Shown: in pieces, positions 26,912 to 35,170 of the stretch
Numbering within the stretch: the first letter of the stretch is position 1
Layout: every line of letters begins with the position of its first letter
Assembly (NCBI RefSeq): GCF_003351345.1
Contig: NZ_QQTO01000034.1
Span: 62,001-126,000, forward strand
Direction: 5' to 3'
Length of the DNA stretch: 64,000 nucleotides
From: Allobosea caraganae
Lineage (GTDB): Bacteria; Pseudomonadota; Alphaproteobacteria; Rhizobiales; Beijerinckiaceae
Notes under the pieces: model-generated
What the model saw: the letters and a program-made list of their open reading frames with translations, nothing else
Databases searched by the model: none
Told to the model about the DNA's origin: nothing
Program-made: the position numbers and the translations under genes

Positions 26912-27568
26912 CTATCGGCCGTAACCCCTGGCCAACCTGGCCTCGAGGCCCTGACTCCACTTCGACAGCGGCCAGCAGATCGCGAAGAAGATGCAGGCGA
27001 CGAAACCGTAGACGAAGAGCGGCTTCAGCGTGGAGTTGTTGATGAACTGCCCGGCTCGGACCAGCTCGACGAAGCCGATGATCGAGGCGAGCGAGGTGCC
27101 CTTGATCAGCTGCACCAGGAAGCCGACGGTCGGCGCCACCGCGATGCGCAGGGCCTGCGGCGCGATCACCAGCCGAAAGGTCTTCGGCCGGGACAGCGCC
27201 ACCGAATAGGCGCCTTCCCACTGGCTGCGCGGCACGGCCTCGACGCTGCCGTACCAGATGTCGCCGAGGAAGGCCGAGGCATGCAGGCTGAAGGCGATCA
27301 GCGCCGCCGTCCAGGGGTCGAAGCGGATGCCGATCATGGTGCCGCCGAAGAACACCAGGAAGAGCTGCATCAGCAGCGGCGTGGCCTGCAGGAACTGGAT
27401 GTAGCCGAAGGCGATGACGCGGACGAACTTCAGCCGCGACAGCCGGCCGGCCAGGATGGCGGCGCCGACGACGCCGCCCCCGGCGATCGCCAGGATCGAG
27501 AGCAGCAGCGTCCAGCGCGCCGCCGACAGGATGTAGAGGAAGTCGTTGACGTTGAGGTCGCGGATCAT
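26912..27568 (-). CDS. Amino-acid type ABC permease (second subunit)
   Basis: 218 aa; overlaps the preceding permease gene by 4 bp (27565-27568). HisM/GlnP class inner-membrane subunit with five predicted helices starting ILSAARWTLLLSILAIAGGG. The EAA loop is visible as ALSRPKTFRLVIAPQALRIA. Fifty-two bp before the binding protein gene. No partner ATPase is encoded in this operon. Confidence 0.9.
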   Translation of the reverse strand: MIRDLNVNDFLYILSAARWTLLLSILAIAGGGVVGAAILAGRLSRLKFVRVIAFGYIQFLQATPLLMQLFLVFFGGTMIGIRFDPWTAALIAFSLHASAFLGDIWYGSVEAVPRSQWEGAYSVALSRPKTFRLVIAPQALRIAVAPTVGFLVQLIKGTSLASIIGFVELVRAGQFINNSTLKPLFVYGFVACIFFAICWPLSKWSQGLEARLARGYGR

Positions 27569-28254
27569 AGGCCGGGAACCCGCTGGACCTGCCCGTCGCT
27601 GCCGAAGCTGCGGGTGTAGATCGCGTTGAACAGAGCCCGGAAGGCGAGCACCATCAGCAGGTACATGAAGCTGACCACGAGGTAGGTCTCGAAGGTCTTG
27701 AAGTTCGCGGCCTGAATCGAGTTCGCGACCGAGGTCAGCTCGTTCGCCGAGATCGCGGAGACCACGCTGGAGCCCAGCAGCACCATGGTGAACTGCCCGG
27801 CGAGCGGCTGGTAGATGATGCGCAGCGCCGGCGGCAGGATGATCAGCCGGAAGATCTGCAGGGGGCGGAAGCCGAGCGCTTTGCCGGCTTCGGTCTGGCC
27901 ATGCGGGATCGCCTCGATGCCGGCCCGCACGATCTCGGTCGCATAGGCGCCGAGATTGATCACCATGGTCAGCAGTGCCGCCTGGTTCGGCGTCAGCCGG
28001 AAGCCGAGCGCCGGCAGGCCGAAGAAGAAGAAGTAGAGCTGCAGCAGGAAGGGCGTGTTGCGGATCACCTCGACATAGACGTTGACCACGCTCTTGGCCC
28101 AGTTCGGGCCGCTGGTCTTGGCCCAGGCGCCGACCACCGCGACGATCATGCCGAGCACGACCGCCTCGACGGTCAGTTGCAGCGTCAGCCCGGCGCCGAG
28201 CAGCAGCTGGTCGGACGCGGCAAAGACCGAGTTGAAATCGAAGCTTCCGTCCAT
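27565..28254 (-). CDS. Amino-acid type ABC permease (first subunit)
   Basis: 229 aa, SD GAGG. HisQ/GlnP class subunit: LLGAGLTLQLTVEAVVLGMI is the start of helix 1, and the coupling loop is AGKALGFRPLQIFRLIILPP. First gene of the six-gene minus-strand operon ending at the KDPG aldolase. It is divergent from the dehydratase at 28574; the shared 319-bp gap carries operator site 3. The importer pair would need an ATPase encoded elsewhere. Confidence 0.9.
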   Translation of the reverse strand: MDGSFDFNSVFAASDQLLLGAGLTLQLTVEAVVLGMIVAVVGAWAKTSGPNWAKSVVNVYVEVIRNTPFLLQLYFFFFGLPALGFRLTPNQAALLTMVINLGAYATEIVRAGIEAIPHGQTEAGKALGFRPLQIFRLIILPPALRIIYQPLAGQFTMVLLGSSVVSAISANELTSVANSIQAANFKTFETYLVVSFMYLLMVLAFRALFNAIYTRSFGSDGQVQRVPGL

Positions 28255-28435
28255 CGCCCGGCCTCAGACGTTGGCGAAGGGGAGCGGAACGGCGCGCGCA
28301 TGTGCAGCGGTGCCGGCTGCCACGCCGGCTCCTGCCACTCCCGCCTGTTCCGCCCGAGCCGATGGTCGTTGCAATGCGCCATCTCCTGTTATGTTGGCGG
28401 CAGCTTCGTTGATGGCACCATCTTAGTCAACTATT

Positions 28436-28445
28436 TTGTTGACAA
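28436..28445. promoter_or_regulatory. TTGTTGACAA palindromic operator, site 3
   Basis: Sits in the 319-bp divergent gap between the permease operon and the second dehydratase. It is part of a longer inverted repeat, GTCAACTATTTTGTTGAC (28426-28443). TTGTTGACAA is the exact reverse complement of site 1 at 17828. Its position allows control of both directions. I see nothing else coding in this gap. Confidence 0.65.
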
Positions 28446-28573
28446 TGTCTGGGGCCGAGCCCTTAGTGGTGCTGTCCGGCTGCGCCAGCGCGATTGCGGT
28501 GCCGCGGGAAACAGGCGCGCCGGGACGAAGACCCGCTGCCGCATCGGCTCTCCCTCACTCGCGACGGCACGGA

Positions 28574-30310
28574 ATGACCAGGAAAATCGAGCTCAAGGAC
28601 CTCAGGAGCCAGACATGGTTCGGCGCCTCCGGCCAACCCGGCAACCACAAGTCCTACCGCACCAAGCAGATGGGCTTCACCAGCGAGGACTTTCAGGGCA
28701 AGCCGGTCATTGGCATCCTCTCGACCTGGTCCGACCTCAATAGCTGCCACACGCATTTTCCGCAGCGCATCGAGGAGATCAAGCGCGGCATCTGGCAGGA
28801 GGGCGGCTTCCCGGTGGTGATGCCGACGCTCAGCGTCGGCGAGACCTATGTGCGCCCGAGCACGCTGATCTACCGCAACCTGCTCGCCATGGACGCCGAG
28901 GAGATCCTGCGCTCGCACCCGATCGACGGCGTCGTGCTGCTCGGCGGCTGCGACAAGACCACGCCCGGCCTGATCATGGGCGCGGCCTCGATGAACATCC
29001 CCGCCATCTTCGTGCCGGCCGGCGCGATGCTGCGCGGCCATTTCCGCGAGAAGTGGATGCTCGGCACCGGCTCCAGCACCTGGGGCGCGCTGGCCGATTT
29101 CCGCGCCGGCAAGATCGACGAGAAGACCTGGCGGGCCTTCGGCGAGGGCACGGCCCGCTCGCCCGGCACCTGCAACACCATGGGCACCGCCTCGACCATG
29201 ACGAGCCTCGCCGACGTGCTCGGCCTGACGCTGCCCGGCGCGAGCTCGATCCCGGCGGTCGACGCGCGCCATTCGCAGATGGCCTCGCTGTGCGGCCGCC
29301 GCATCGTCGAGATGGTCTGGGAGGATTTGCGCCCGAAGGACGTCGTCAGCCGCGCCAGCTTCCTCAACGCCGTCATCGCCGACATGGCGCTGTCGGGCTC
29401 GACCAATTCGCTGATCCACCTGATCGCGATGGCGCGAAGGCTCGGCCTGGAACTGACGCTCGACGATTTCGCCGCCGCCAGCGAATCCGTGCCGGTGATC
29501 TGCAACGTGCAGCCGAGCGGCTCCTACCTGATGGAGGATTTCTTCTACGCTGGCGGGCTGCTCGCCCTGCTCAAGCGGCTGGAGGGCCATCTCGACCTCT
29601 CCTGCATGACAGTCACGGGCAAGACGCTCGGCGAGAACATCGCCGACGCCGCAGTCTATAATGATGACGTCATACGCACCGCGGAGAACCCGGTCTACGG
29701 CGCCGGCGGCCTCGTCGTCATCCGCGGCAACCTCGCCCCGCGCGGCGCCGTGATCAAGCGCGCCGCCGCCGATCCGAAGCTGCAGAAGCATACCGGCCCG
29801 GCCGTGGTCTTCCGCAACTTCAAGGACATGCTCGCCCGCGTCGACGATCCCGATCTCCCGGTGACCGCGGACAGCGTGCTGGTGCTGCAGGATGCCGGCC
29901 CGGTCGGCGCGCCCGGCATGCCGGAATGGGGCATGCTGCCGATCCCGAAGAAGCTACTGGAACAGGGGGTGCGCGACATGGTCCGCATCTCCGACGCCCG
30001 CATGTCGGGCACCAGCTACGGCACCTGCATCCTGCATGTCTGCCCGGAGAGCCGCGTCGGCGGCCCGCTCGCCTTCGTCCGCGACGGAGACCTGATCTCG
30101 CTCGACGTCGAGGGCCGCGTGCTCGACCTGCTGGTGGACGAGGCCGAGCTGGAAGAGCGCCGCAAGGCCTGGGTCGCCCCGCCGCCGCATTACGAGCGCG
30201 GCTTCGGCTCGCTCCATATCGAGCACGTGCTGCAAGCCGACGAGGGCTGCGACCTCGACTTCCTGGCCAGGCCGGGCACGATCCCGGACCCGGAGGCGCG
30301 CTTCTCCTGA
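28574..30310 (+). CDS. IlvD/Edd-family sugar-acid dehydratase (paralogue 2)
   Basis: 578 aa from the ATG at 28574; the frame is open to 28436 without a better start. [2Fe-2S]/Mg2+ dehydratase converting a sugar acid into its 2-keto-3-deoxy form. Cluster cysteines Cys58 (LNSCHTHF), Cys126 (LGGCDKT) and Cys200 (PGTCNTMGTAST) are intact; the start LRSQTWFG is typical of the arabonate/xylonate group. DARMSGTSYG carries the active-site Ser. It is clearly a diverged relative of the protein at 12570-14273, sharing the block order but not close in sequence. Transcribed away from the permease/isomerase/dehydrogenase/aldolase operon, with which it probably makes one pathway. Confidence 0.9.
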   Translation: MTRKIELKDLRSQTWFGASGQPGNHKSYRTKQMGFTSEDFQGKPVIGILSTWSDLNSCHTHFPQRIEEIKRGIWQEGGFPVVMPTLSVGETYVRPSTLIYRNLLAMDAEEILRSHPIDGVVLLGGCDKTTPGLIMGAASMNIPAIFVPAGAMLRGHFREKWMLGTGSSTWGALADFRAGKIDEKTWRAFGEGTARSPGTCNTMGTASTMTSLADVLGLTLPGASSIPAVDARHSQMASLCGRRIVEMVWEDLRPKDVVSRASFLNAVIADMALSGSTNSLIHLIAMARRLGLELTLDDFAAASESVPVICNVQPSGSYLMEDFFYAGGLLALLKRLEGHLDLSCMTVTGKTLGENIADAAVYNDDVIRTAENPVYGAGGLVVIRGNLAPRGAVIKRAAADPKLQKHTGPAVVFRNFKDMLARVDDPDLPVTADSVLVLQDAGPVGAPGMPEWGMLPIPKKLLEQGVRDMVRISDARMSGTSYGTCILHVCPESRVGGPLAFVRDGDLISLDVEGRVLDLLVDEAELEERRKAWVAPPPHYERGFGSLHIEHVLQADEGCDLDFLARPGTIPDPEARFS

Positions 30311-30317
30311 GCCTCTC

Positions 30318-30402
30318 CCGTCATTGCGAGCGTAGCGAAGCAATCCAGGGGGACGGGGCGCCCGGTGGCCCCTGGATTGCTTCGCTACGCTCGCAATGAC
30401 GG
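30318..30402. repeat. Dispersed palindrome, family A, copy 2
   Basis: Starts 8 bp after the dehydratase stop. Arms begin CCGTCATTGCGAGCGTAGCG and end CGCTACGCTCGCAATGACGG. Compared with copy 1, GCGCAGCG/CGCTGCGC has become GCGTAGCG/CGCTACGC: both arms changed together, keeping the pairing. It separates convergent genes. Confidence 0.9.
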
Positions 30403-30414
30403 CGAGCGCGTCGA

Positions 30415-31212
30415 CTACCCCCGCAACGCACCCGGCCCGGGCACCGCCCCCGCCGGGCACTTGCCCGAGATGATCATCCCCAGCACCTCGTCCTGCGTCA
30501 CGTCGCTGGTGCGCGCGGTGCCGACGACGCGGCCGTTCTTCATCACGCTGACCCGGTCGGCGAGGTCGAAGACATCGTGCAGGTCGTGGCTGATCAGGAA
30601 GATGCCGATGCCCTGCTTCTTCAGCTCAAGGATCAGGTCGGCGACCTGCTTGGTCTCGGCCGGGCCGAGCGCCGCCGTCGGCTCGTCCATGATCAGCACG
30701 CGGGCGTTGAAGTAGATGGCGCGGGCAATCGCGACCGATTGGCGCTGGCCGCCGGAGAGCGCCTTCACCGGCTCCTTGAAGCGGCGGAAATGCGGGTTGA
30801 GCCGGCCCATCACCTTGCGCGTCTCGGCCTCCATGGCGGAATCGTCGAGCGTGCGCCAGGGCGTCAGCAATTCCCGGCCGAGGAAGATGTTGGCGGCGGC
30901 GTCGACGTTATCCGCCAGCGCCAGCGTCTGGTAGATCGTCTCGATGCCGTGGCGCTTGGCGTCGCGCGGCGAGGCGATCGCGACCGGCTCGCCACTGATG
31001 AGGATCTCGCCGGAATCGGCGCGATAGGCGCCCGACAGGATCTTGATCAGGGTCGACTTGCCGGCGCCGTTATGGCCGAGCAGCCCGACGACCTCGCCGG
31101 GATGCAGGTCGACGCTGACGCTGTCGACCGCCTTGATGCCGCCGAAAGCGATCGAGATGTCGCGCATCTCTATGAGTGGGACAGGCAAGCGGCCCGGTTC
31201 GGTCTGGATCAT
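30415..31212 (-). CDS. Xylose-type sugar ABC importer ATPase (single domain)
   Basis: 265 aa. Drives a CUT2 importer. Walker A GHNGAGKST, Q-loop ETIYQTLAL, signature ALSGGQRQSVAIARA, Walker B RVLIMDEPTAALG and switch His (LISHDLHD) are present. The classic XylG/RbsA ATPases are tandem proteins of about 500 aa; this has only one cassette, as in FrcA-type systems, so it would work as a homodimer. It is the third gene after binding protein and permease, but a 212-bp gap with a family D repeat lies between it and the permease gene. Confidence 0.9.
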   Translation of the reverse strand: MIQTEPGRLPVPLIEMRDISIAFGGIKAVDSVSVDLHPGEVVGLLGHNGAGKSTLIKILSGAYRADSGEILISGEPVAIASPRDAKRHGIETIYQTLALADNVDAAANIFLGRELLTPWRTLDDSAMEAETRKVMGRLNPHFRRFKEPVKALSGGQRQSVAIARAIYFNARVLIMDEPTAALGPAETKQVADLILELKKQGIGIFLISHDLHDVFDLADRVSVMKNGRVVGTARTSDVTQDEVLGMIISGKCPAGAVPGPGALRG

Positions 31213-31236
31213 GCTTCGCTCCGGCCGGCATGGCGG

Positions 31237-31390
31237 GCGCGGGGAACCCTCTCCTGTAAGGAGAGGGCAGGGTGAGGTGTCGGCCAGAAATCATTTGCTT
31301 GAACCGAGGCGCGCGTTGAGCGCTCGCGGAACGGGCCAAGCGGCCTACCCCTCACCCTGCCCTCTCCCTCCGGGAGAGGGTTCCCCGCGC
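31237..31390. repeat. Dispersed inverted repeat, family D, copy 1
   Basis: Ends GCGCGGGGAACCCTCTCC and GGAGAGGGTTCCCCGCGC are perfectly inverted. The left side also holds a smaller hairpin CTCTCCTGTAAGGAGAG. It lies inside the importer operon between the permease and ATPase genes. A close copy is at 47957-48109. Confidence 0.85.
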
Positions 31391-31424
31391 TTGGCTTCGC
31401 TGTGTTGAGATGTTTCCGCATCGC

Positions 31425-32726
31425 TCACCCCAGTCGCCGCCGATAAATCCCGTCGAGCCAGACGGCGACGACGAGGACGAGGCCGACGACGATGTTCTGC
31501 AAGGGCGTGTCCAGGCCGATCAGCACCATGCCCGATTGCAGCGACTGCATCACCAGCGCGCCCAGCATGGCGCCGGTCACCGAGCCGATGCCGCCGGCAA
31601 GCGAGGTGCCGCCGATCACTGCGGCGGCGATCACGTAGAGTTCGTCGAGCGTTCCCGCCGAGTTGGTCGCGGCGTCCAGGCGCGCGGTCGAGATGCAGGC
31701 GGAGATGCCGACGAGCGCCCCCATCAGCCCGAAGACCAGCATCAGCACCTTGCGCGTATTCACGCCGGAGAGCTGCGCCGCCTCGGGGTTGCCGCCGATG
31801 GCGAAGACATAGCGCCCGAAGCGCAGCCTTTTGGTCAGGAAGCTCATGGCGACGCCGACCGTCAGCGCCAGCAGCACAGGCACAGCCAGGCCATGGCCGA
31901 TGGTGAGCCCGCCCTCCGGCCAGGCCTGCCCCTTCGCCTCGACGAGCCGGCGCGCGATCGCGGCCGGAAGCGCAAAGGAGTTGGCGATCAGCACCGCGCC
32001 GAGCACTGCGCCGCAACTGATGACGGCGATGGCGCATTCCGCCCAGAGCGGCCGCAGGCTGAAGCCGAAGCGCCGGCGCTGCCGCCGCGCGAAGGCGATG
32101 CCGATGAGGATCAGGGCGCAGATGACCAGCCCGATCGCCCAGGAGGCGCTGGTGCCGATCGCGCCCTCGATGCCGCCGCCGAGCGGCTTGAAGCGCGAAT
32201 CCATCGGCGCGATGGTCTGGCCCTGCGTGACCCACCAAGCGCAGCCGCGCCAGATCAGCAGGCCGCCCAGCGTGACGATGAAGGAGGGGATGGCGAGATA
32301 GGCGATCAGCGCGCCCTGGAACAGGCCGACTGCGCCGCCGAGCGCGACCGCAACGGCGACGCTGATCAGCCAGGTCGCGGGATGCTCGAAGCCGATCAGC
32401 TCCGGCAGCAGCCGGGCCTGCACCAGCCCCACGACCATGCCGACGAAGCCGAGCATGGAGCCGACCGAGAGGTCGATGTTGCGGGTCACGATGACCAGCA
32501 CCATGCCGCAGGCCATCACCGCGACCGAAGCCGTCTGGACCGAGAGGTTCCAGAGGTTGCGCGGCGTCAGGAAGGCGCCGCCGGAGAGCCAGTCGAAGCT
32601 GAGCCAGATCACCGCCAGCGCCAGCACCATGCCGATCATGCGCGGATCGAACTCGATCTCGCGCAGCCGGTCGGCGAGGCTCCGGGTGCTTTGTCCCGGA
32701 GCCTGCGCGGGGGCGACCTCAGTCAC
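31425..32726 (-). CDS. Xylose-type sugar ABC permease (XylH family)
   Basis: 433 aa from the GTG at 32726. CUT2 inner-membrane subunit with about 10-12 hydrophobic segments (for example MIGMVLALAVIWLSFDWLSG, ACGMVLVIVTRNIDLSVGSM). NIDLSVGS and GLLIWRGCAWWVTQG are typical of XylH rather than RbsC, and length above 400 fits. Its start overlaps the binding-protein stop by 8 bp, so the two are coupled. Confidence 0.92.
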   Translation of the reverse strand: MTEVAPAQAPGQSTRSLADRLREIEFDPRMIGMVLALAVIWLSFDWLSGGAFLTPRNLWNLSVQTASVAVMACGMVLVIVTRNIDLSVGSMLGFVGMVVGLVQARLLPELIGFEHPATWLISVAVAVALGGAVGLFQGALIAYLAIPSFIVTLGGLLIWRGCAWWVTQGQTIAPMDSRFKPLGGGIEGAIGTSASWAIGLVICALILIGIAFARRQRRRFGFSLRPLWAECAIAVISCGAVLGAVLIANSFALPAAIARRLVEAKGQAWPEGGLTIGHGLAVPVLLALTVGVAMSFLTKRLRFGRYVFAIGGNPEAAQLSGVNTRKVLMLVFGLMGALVGISACISTARLDAATNSAGTLDELYVIAAAVIGGTSLAGGIGSVTGAMLGALVMQSLQSGMVLIGLDTPLQNIVVGLVLVVAVWLDGIYRRRLG

Positions 32727-33768
32727 AGGCCTTGACCTTGCCGGGCGCGACGCCCTGGCAGACCGCGGCCTTCGGCGCCCAGCCGGCCTCGATCACGACG
32801 CCGAGGTTGTCTTTCGTCACCGGCACGGGCTTGAGGAAGAGCGCCGTCATCGCCTGCTTGCTCGGGCCCTGGTTCCAGGCCATCGCGCCGGGAACCTCCG
32901 TCAGCTTGGCGCCGCCGGCGAGCTTGAGCGCGATCTCCGCGGCGTTGCGCCCGAGCTCGCGCGCGTCCTTCCAGATCGTCACGGTCTGCGTGCCCAGCGC
33001 GACGCGGTTCAGCGCCGCCCGGTCGGCGTCCTGCCCGGAGACCGGCACCGAGCCGGCGAGACCCTGCGCCGCCAGCGCCGCGATCGCGCCGCCGCCGGTG
33101 CCGTCATTGGCGGCGATCACCGCATCGACCTTGTTCGCGTTGCGCGTCAGGATCTGCTCCATGTTGCGCTGGGCATTGGCCGGCAGCCAGCCATCGGTGA
33201 AGGCTTCGCCGACATTCTTGATCTTGCCGCCGTCGATCGCGGGCTTCAGCACCTCGACCGAGCCCTGGTAGAGGAAGTTGGCGTTGGGATCGGCGCTGGA
33301 GCCCTTGATGAAGACGTAGTTGCCCTCCGGCTTCGCCTTCTGGATCTCGCGCGCCATCATCCGGCCGACCTCGACATTGTCGAAGGTCAGGTAGAAGGCC
33401 TGCGGGATCTCGATCAACCGGTCGTAGCCGACCACCGCGATGCCCTCGTTGACCGCCTTCTGCACGGCGGGACGGATCGCCTGCGCATCCTGCGCCAGCA
33501 CGATGATCGCTTTGGCGCCGCGCGCGATCAGGCTCTCGACGTCGGTGAGCTGCTTGGCCGGCGATGACTGCGCGTCCGCCGAGAGATAGGTGCCGCCAAC
33601 CTTCTCGATCGCCGCCTTGATCGCGGCTTCGTCGGTCTTCCAGCGCTCTTCCTGGAAATTCGACCAGCTCACCCCGACGACCGGGCCCTTGGCCTGGGCA
33701 AGCGCCGCAGACGACGCGCCCGCGGCCGCCAGCGCGATGCCGGCAGCAAGAATCATACGTTTGATCAT
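32719..33768 (-). CDS. Xylose-type periplasmic sugar-binding protein (XylF family)
   Basis: 349 aa, SD GGGAGA. Signal peptide MIKRMILAAGIALAAAGASS, cleaved near ALA-QAKG. Periplasmic-binding-protein-like I fold: GVSWSNFQEERWKTDEAAIK, ARGAKAIIVLAQDAQA, YVFIKGSSADPNA, AVIAANDGTGGGAI, VSGQDADRAALNR. These blocks match D-xylose-binding proteins closely. First gene of the importer operon. No xylose isomerase or kinase is nearby, so the sugar could enter the oxidative route encoded upstream. Confidence 0.92.
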   Translation of the reverse strand: MIKRMILAAGIALAAAGASSAALAQAKGPVVGVSWSNFQEERWKTDEAAIKAAIEKVGGTYLSADAQSSPAKQLTDVESLIARGAKAIIVLAQDAQAIRPAVQKAVNEGIAVVGYDRLIEIPQAFYLTFDNVEVGRMMAREIQKAKPEGNYVFIKGSSADPNANFLYQGSVEVLKPAIDGGKIKNVGEAFTDGWLPANAQRNMEQILTRNANKVDAVIAANDGTGGGAIAALAAQGLAGSVPVSGQDADRAALNRVALGTQTVTIWKDARELGRNAAEIALKLAGGAKLTEVPGAMAWNQGPSKQAMTALFLKPVPVTKDNLGVVIEAGWAPKAAVCQGVAPGKVKACD

Positions 33769-33873
33769 GGCAATCTCCCGCGTTTCCTCTGGCCTTGCGC
33801 TCTCTTCGGGGACCGCCTGCTCAGCGTCCGGAGCGCCTATGCGGGGAGAGGTGAGCCTATCGCGGAAGTAGCG

Positions 33874-34575
33874 TCAAGCCGCCCTTTTGTCGGGGGAGTC
33901 GCAAAGGTCGTTCTGCAGGCAGCGGCCGCATTCGGGCCTCAGCGCCTTGCAGGTATAGCGCCCGTGCAGGATCAGCCAGTGATGCGCGTGCCGGCCGAAT
34001 TCCGGCGGAACCGCCTTCTCCAGCCCCAGCTCCACGGCGAGCACGGTCTTGCCCGGCGCGATGCGCAGCCGGTTGGCGATGCGGAAGACATGGGTGTCGA
34101 CCGCATGCGTGATCTCGCCGAAGGCGATGTTGAGCACGACGTTCGCGGTCTTGCGGCCGACGCCGGGCAGGCTCTCCAGCGCCTCGCGGCTGGCCGGGAC
34201 CTCGCCGCCGAACTTGGCGATCAGCTTCTCGCTGAGCAGGACGACGTTCCTGGCCTTGGTGCGATAGAGCCCGATCGTCTTGACCAGCTCGCGCACCCTG
34301 TCCTCGCCGAGCAGCAGCATCTTCTCAGGCGTGTCGGCGAGTTCGAAGAGCTTGCGCGTCGCCTTGTTGACGCCGGCATCGGTCGCTTGCGCCGAGAGCA
34401 CGACGGCGACGAGCAAGGTGAACGAATTGGTGTGTTCGAGCTCGCCCTTGGGCTCGGGATTGGCGGCCTGGAAGCGCTCGAAGATCTCGCGCACCTCGGC
34501 CGCGCTGCGCGGTCGCGGCGTCGTGATCTTCACCGGCCCGGGCTTGCGGCCCATGGGCCTGTTCCTCTCGCTCAT
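33874..34575 (-). CDS. nth: Endonuclease III
   Basis: 233 aa from the ATG at 34575. DNA glycosylase/AP lyase that removes oxidised pyrimidines. Helix-hairpin-helix with catalytic Lys: LESLPGVGRKTANVVLNIAF; catalytic Asp in AVDTHVFRIANRL; C-terminal [4Fe-4S] loop Cys-x6-Cys-x2-Cys-x5-Cys (CKALRPECGRCLQNDLC). A second ATG at 34554 has an SD-like AGAGGA 8 bp before it, whereas the first ATG has none; translation may start there (MGRKPGPVK), giving 226 aa. Only 20 bp separate its first ATG from the divergent DUF2244 gene. Confidence 0.96.
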   Translation of the reverse strand: MSERNRPMGRKPGPVKITTPRPRSAAEVREIFERFQAANPEPKGELEHTNSFTLLVAVVLSAQATDAGVNKATRKLFELADTPEKMLLLGEDRVRELVKTIGLYRTKARNVVLLSEKLIAKFGGEVPASREALESLPGVGRKTANVVLNIAFGEITHAVDTHVFRIANRLRIAPGKTVLAVELGLEKAVPPEFGRHAHHWLILHGRYTCKALRPECGRCLQNDLCDSPDKRAA

Positions 34576-34576
34576 A

Positions 34577-34595
34577 GCGGCGTTATAATCGCCGC
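34577..34595. promoter_or_regulatory. Palindromic bidirectional promoter between nth and the DUF2244 gene
   Basis: GCGGCG (34577-34582), TTATAAT core and CGCCGC (34590-34595) form a perfect inverted repeat ending right at the plus-strand ATG at 34596. On the plus strand TATAAT (34584-34589) is 6 nt from ATG; on the minus strand the core gives TATAAC, also 6 nt from the nth ATG. A start of transcription 6-7 nt after each box would fall on the start codons, predicting leaderless or near-leaderless messages in both directions. Confidence 0.6.
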
Positions 34596-35135
34596 ATGTC
34601 CCTGGGCAAGCCCGATTCCGGCGAGGCTGACGCGGAGCGCACGGCGCACGCGGAGCGACCCGTCTTCGACGCGACGATCACGCCGCACCGCTCGCTCGGC
34701 GCCAACGGCTTCCGCATCGTGATGACGCTGGTCTGCCTCGCCAGCGTGGTCTCGTCGATACCCTTCGTCGTGCTCGGCGCCTGGCCGGTCGCCGGCTTCT
34801 TCGGGCTCGACGTTCTCGCGCTCTTCATCGCCTTCAAGCTGAATTTCCGTTCGGCCCGCGCCTTCGAGCGCATCATCGTGACGCCGCTCGAAGTGCTGCT
34901 GCGCAAGGTCTCGCATCACGGCAAGGAGGCGATCTGGCGCTCCAACCCGGCCTGGACCAAGCTCGAGCGCGAGCATGACGAGGATTACGGCCTGCTGCGG
35001 CTGACCCTGGTCTCGCGCGGTCGCAGCGTCCCGGTCGCCTCCGAACTCTCGCCGCAGGAGCGCGCGGGCTTCGCCGATGCACTCGGCTCGGCGCTGGCGA
35101 GCGCGAGGCGTGGCCCGGATTACGGCGCGGTCTAG
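34596..35135 (+). CDS. DUF2244 family membrane protein
   Basis: 179 aa. Two adjacent membrane helices at about residues 40-80 (IVMTLVCLASVVSSIPFVVL and AWPVAGFFGLDVLALFIAF) connect a short cytoplasmic N-terminus (FDATITPHRSLGANGF) with a C-terminal domain (RIIVTPLEVLLRKVSHHGK ... LVSRGRSVPVASELSPQER). This is the DUF2244 layout, common in alphaproteobacteria and often next to nth; function unknown. No SD is present before the ATG and a perfect TATAAT ends 6 nt upstream, so it is probably translated from a leaderless message. Confidence 0.85.
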   Translation: MSLGKPDSGEADAERTAHAERPVFDATITPHRSLGANGFRIVMTLVCLASVVSSIPFVVLGAWPVAGFFGLDVLALFIAFKLNFRSARAFERIIVTPLEVLLRKVSHHGKEAIWRSNPAWTKLEREHDEDYGLLRLTLVSRGRSVPVASELSPQERAGFADALGSALASARRGPDYGAV

Positions 35136-35170
35136 CGTTTGCGCTATGTCGTCACGGGCATCGCGTTGAT

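Noticed and set aside
31410..32735. A 441-codon plus-strand open frame
   Set aside because: Antisense to the XylH-type permease; very rich in D, R, H, Q and A as typical of reverse-complement reading of a membrane protein.
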